Shown: in pieces, positions 62,865 to 64,000 of the stretch
How positions within the stretch are numbered: position 1 is the first letter of the stretch
Layout: every line of letters begins with the position of its first letter
Source: Oxydemutator sp963693105
GTDB lineage: Bacteria > Pseudomonadota > Gammaproteobacteria > Poriferisulfidales > Oxydemutatoraceae
Reading direction: 5' to 3'
Assembly: GCA_963693105.1 (NCBI GenBank)
Contig: OY843752.1
Coordinates: forward strand, 992,001 to 1,056,000
Length of the DNA stretch: 64,000 bases
The notes under the pieces: model-generated
Database searches by the model: none
The model's input: only the letters and a program-made list of their open reading frames with translations
Told to the model about the DNA's origin: nothing
Position numbers and translations under genes: made by a program

Positions 62865-64000
62865 GCGGTCTTTCCGGCGACCTTCGCGCCGTCGTCGCGC
62901 GCTTTCAGCCGGGGCAGGATGCGGACAATCTTGACCGCGTTGCGGTGCGTTTTCAGCACTTCAAAGGGATGGCCTCCGATCAGGATGCAGGTTGCCGACT
63001 CCGGAATCATCTCCAGTTTTTCGAGCACCAGCCCGTTGACGGTCTTGGGGCCGTCCTCGCTCAGCTCCCAGCCCGTCAGCTGGTTCAATTCACGGACGTG
63101 GCAGCTGCCGTCCACGATCACGCTGCCGTCTTCCTGGCGCGCGATTGCGAGGTCGTAGGTGCCGGGGTCGCTGGTGAATTCGCCGACAATCTCCTCCAGC
63201 AGATCCTCCATCGTCACCAGCCCCTGAATGTCGCCGTATTCGTCCACGATCAGCCCGTTGCGGCGCTTGTTCTTCTTGAAATCGCGCAGCGCCTCCACCA
63301 GCAGCACGTTCTTCGAGATGAAATGCGGCTCGCGCGCGGCTTTTTCCAGCACCTCGATGGTCAGCCCGTCCTCGGCGTCGGTTTGCAGCATTTTTCTGGC
63401 ATGGACGAAGCCGACGACGTTGTCAATGCTGCCGCGGTAAAGCGGCACGCGGGTGTAGGTGATGTTGTCGAGGGCGTCCTCGAGTTCCCCGGCTTCGGCG
63501 TCGAGGTCGAGGCCGACGATCTCGTGCCGCGGAATCATGATGTCCTCGACCGTTTTTTTCTCCAGGTCGAGAATGCCGACCAGCATGTTCTGGTATTCCT
63601 CCGAGATGACGTTTCTTGAAATGGCCAGCGCCGCGCGCAGATCCTCGCGCGTCAGCGACTGCGTCGCGGCGCCCGTCTGCGCGCCGCCGAAGGGCTTGAG
63701 CAGTGTGTGGGTAATCAGCGTGCCGAGGCGCACGAAAGGGTAGAGCGGCACGCGCAGCATGTTGTAAACGACGCTCGCCGGCAGCGCCAGCCGCTGCGGC
63801 CACAGCGCGGCGAAAGTCTTGGGCGTGAGCTCGGCGAAGATCAGCAGCGCCAGCGCCAGCACCGCGGTCGCCACGGCGATGCCGAGGTCGCCGTAGAGGA
63901 GGTAGCCGATGTAGGCGGTCAATTGCGCGATCAATATGTTGGCCAGATTGTTGCCGAGCAGAATCAGCGTGATCAACTGGTCCGGCTTTTCGAGAAGTTT
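62861..64000 (-). CDS. CNNM/CorC-family magnesium-cobalt efflux-type protein (cut by window edge)
   Basis: The visible 380 residues hold the end of a CNNM transmembrane domain (ITLILLGNNLANILIAQLTAY, AELTPKTFAA), two CBS domains at about 130-260 (DIMIPRHEIVGLDLD, NGLIVDEYGDIQGLVTMEDLLEE) and a C-terminal CorC/HlyC transporter-associated domain. The protein is a membrane protein of the YhdP/CorC type implicated in magnesium and cobalt homeostasis. The frame runs off the window edge, so the N-terminal helices are missing here. It forms a leftward unit with the exporter and fdhD through ATGA overlaps. Confidence 0.85.
   Translation of the reverse strand, partial: KLLEKPDQLITLILLGNNLANILIAQLTAYIGYLLYGDLGIAVATAVLALALLIFAELTPKTFAALWPQRLALPASVVYNMLRVPLYPFVRLGTLITHTLLKPFGGAQTGAATQSLTREDLRAALAISRNVISEEYQNMLVGILDLEKKTVEDIMIPRHEIVGLDLDAEAGELEDALDNITYTRVPLYRGSIDNVVGFVHARKMLQTDAEDGLTIEVLEKAAREPHFISKNVLLVEALRDFKKNKRRNGLIVDEYGDIQGLVTMEDLLEEIVGEFTSDPGTYDLAIARQEDGSVIVDGSCHVRELNQLTGWELSEDGPKTVNGLVLEKLEMIPESATCILIGGHPFEVLKTHRNAVKIVRILPRLKARDDGAKVAGKTA

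Overview
The window looks like a stretch of a high-GC gammaproteobacterial chromosome. Several gene orders point there: pyrB followed by a metal-ligand-less dihydroorotase homologue (the Pseudomonas arrangement), gshB-ruvX-pyrR, hisC-tyrA-aroA-cmk-rpsA-ihfB-lapB, and xseB-ispA-dxs. I cannot place it to genus. Genes are packed tightly, often with ATGA or GTGA stop/start overlaps. I see no tRNA, rRNA, CRISPR array or prophage.

Layout. 1-3.4 kb: an ExbB/ExbD-like proton-channel pair, a small membrane protein, a lipoprotein and DsbC. 3.8-6.8 kb: zinc uptake (znuB and znuC leftward, znuA rightward), with an internally deleted IS200/IS605 TnpB remnant next to znuC. 6.8-8.9 kb: purK and a YhdH/AcuI-type reductase. 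9.2-26.9 kb: one 17.7-kb gene for a 5,901-residue secreted protein built of about 29 Calx-beta-like and several PKD-like modules. 26.9-33.3 kb: purE, pyrB, pyrC', pyrK, a frameshifted yggS, and on the opposite strand gshB-ruvX-pyrR. 33.4-39.9 kb: lepA, a secreted metallo-beta-lactamase-fold protein, folP, a Cas4/RecB-like nuclease, then thiD-thiE on the other strand. 40-43.3 kb: rubredoxin, a PfkB-family kinase, a HAD phosphatase, a glycosyltransferase-like protein and a low-molecular-weight phosphatase homologue. 43.3-51 kb: hisC, tyrA, aroA, cmk, rpsA, ihfB, lapB. 51-57 kb: a ComEA-like helix-hairpin-helix protein, cfa, galU, and xseB-ispA-dxs. 57-64 kb: rubrerythrin, a GlpC-like Fe-S protein, a DUF3501 protein, fdhD, an MMPL/RND exporter and a CNNM/CorC protein cut by the window edge.

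Two things stand out. The first is the giant Calx-beta protein. It contains a second copy of its own N-terminal module, beginning inside what is the signal peptide in copy one. It has almost no lysine, and it overlaps purE within an imperfect inverted repeat. The second is a recurring pattern of partial tandem duplications. At five separate gene boundaries (dsbC/znuB, folP, nuclease/thiE, aroA/cmk, galU) a block of about 250-400 bp is repeated two or three times, leaving one intact gene beside truncated copies. The copies have diverged by substitutions and indels, so they are not simple assembly copies. At several joins GCC-rich microhomology is visible.
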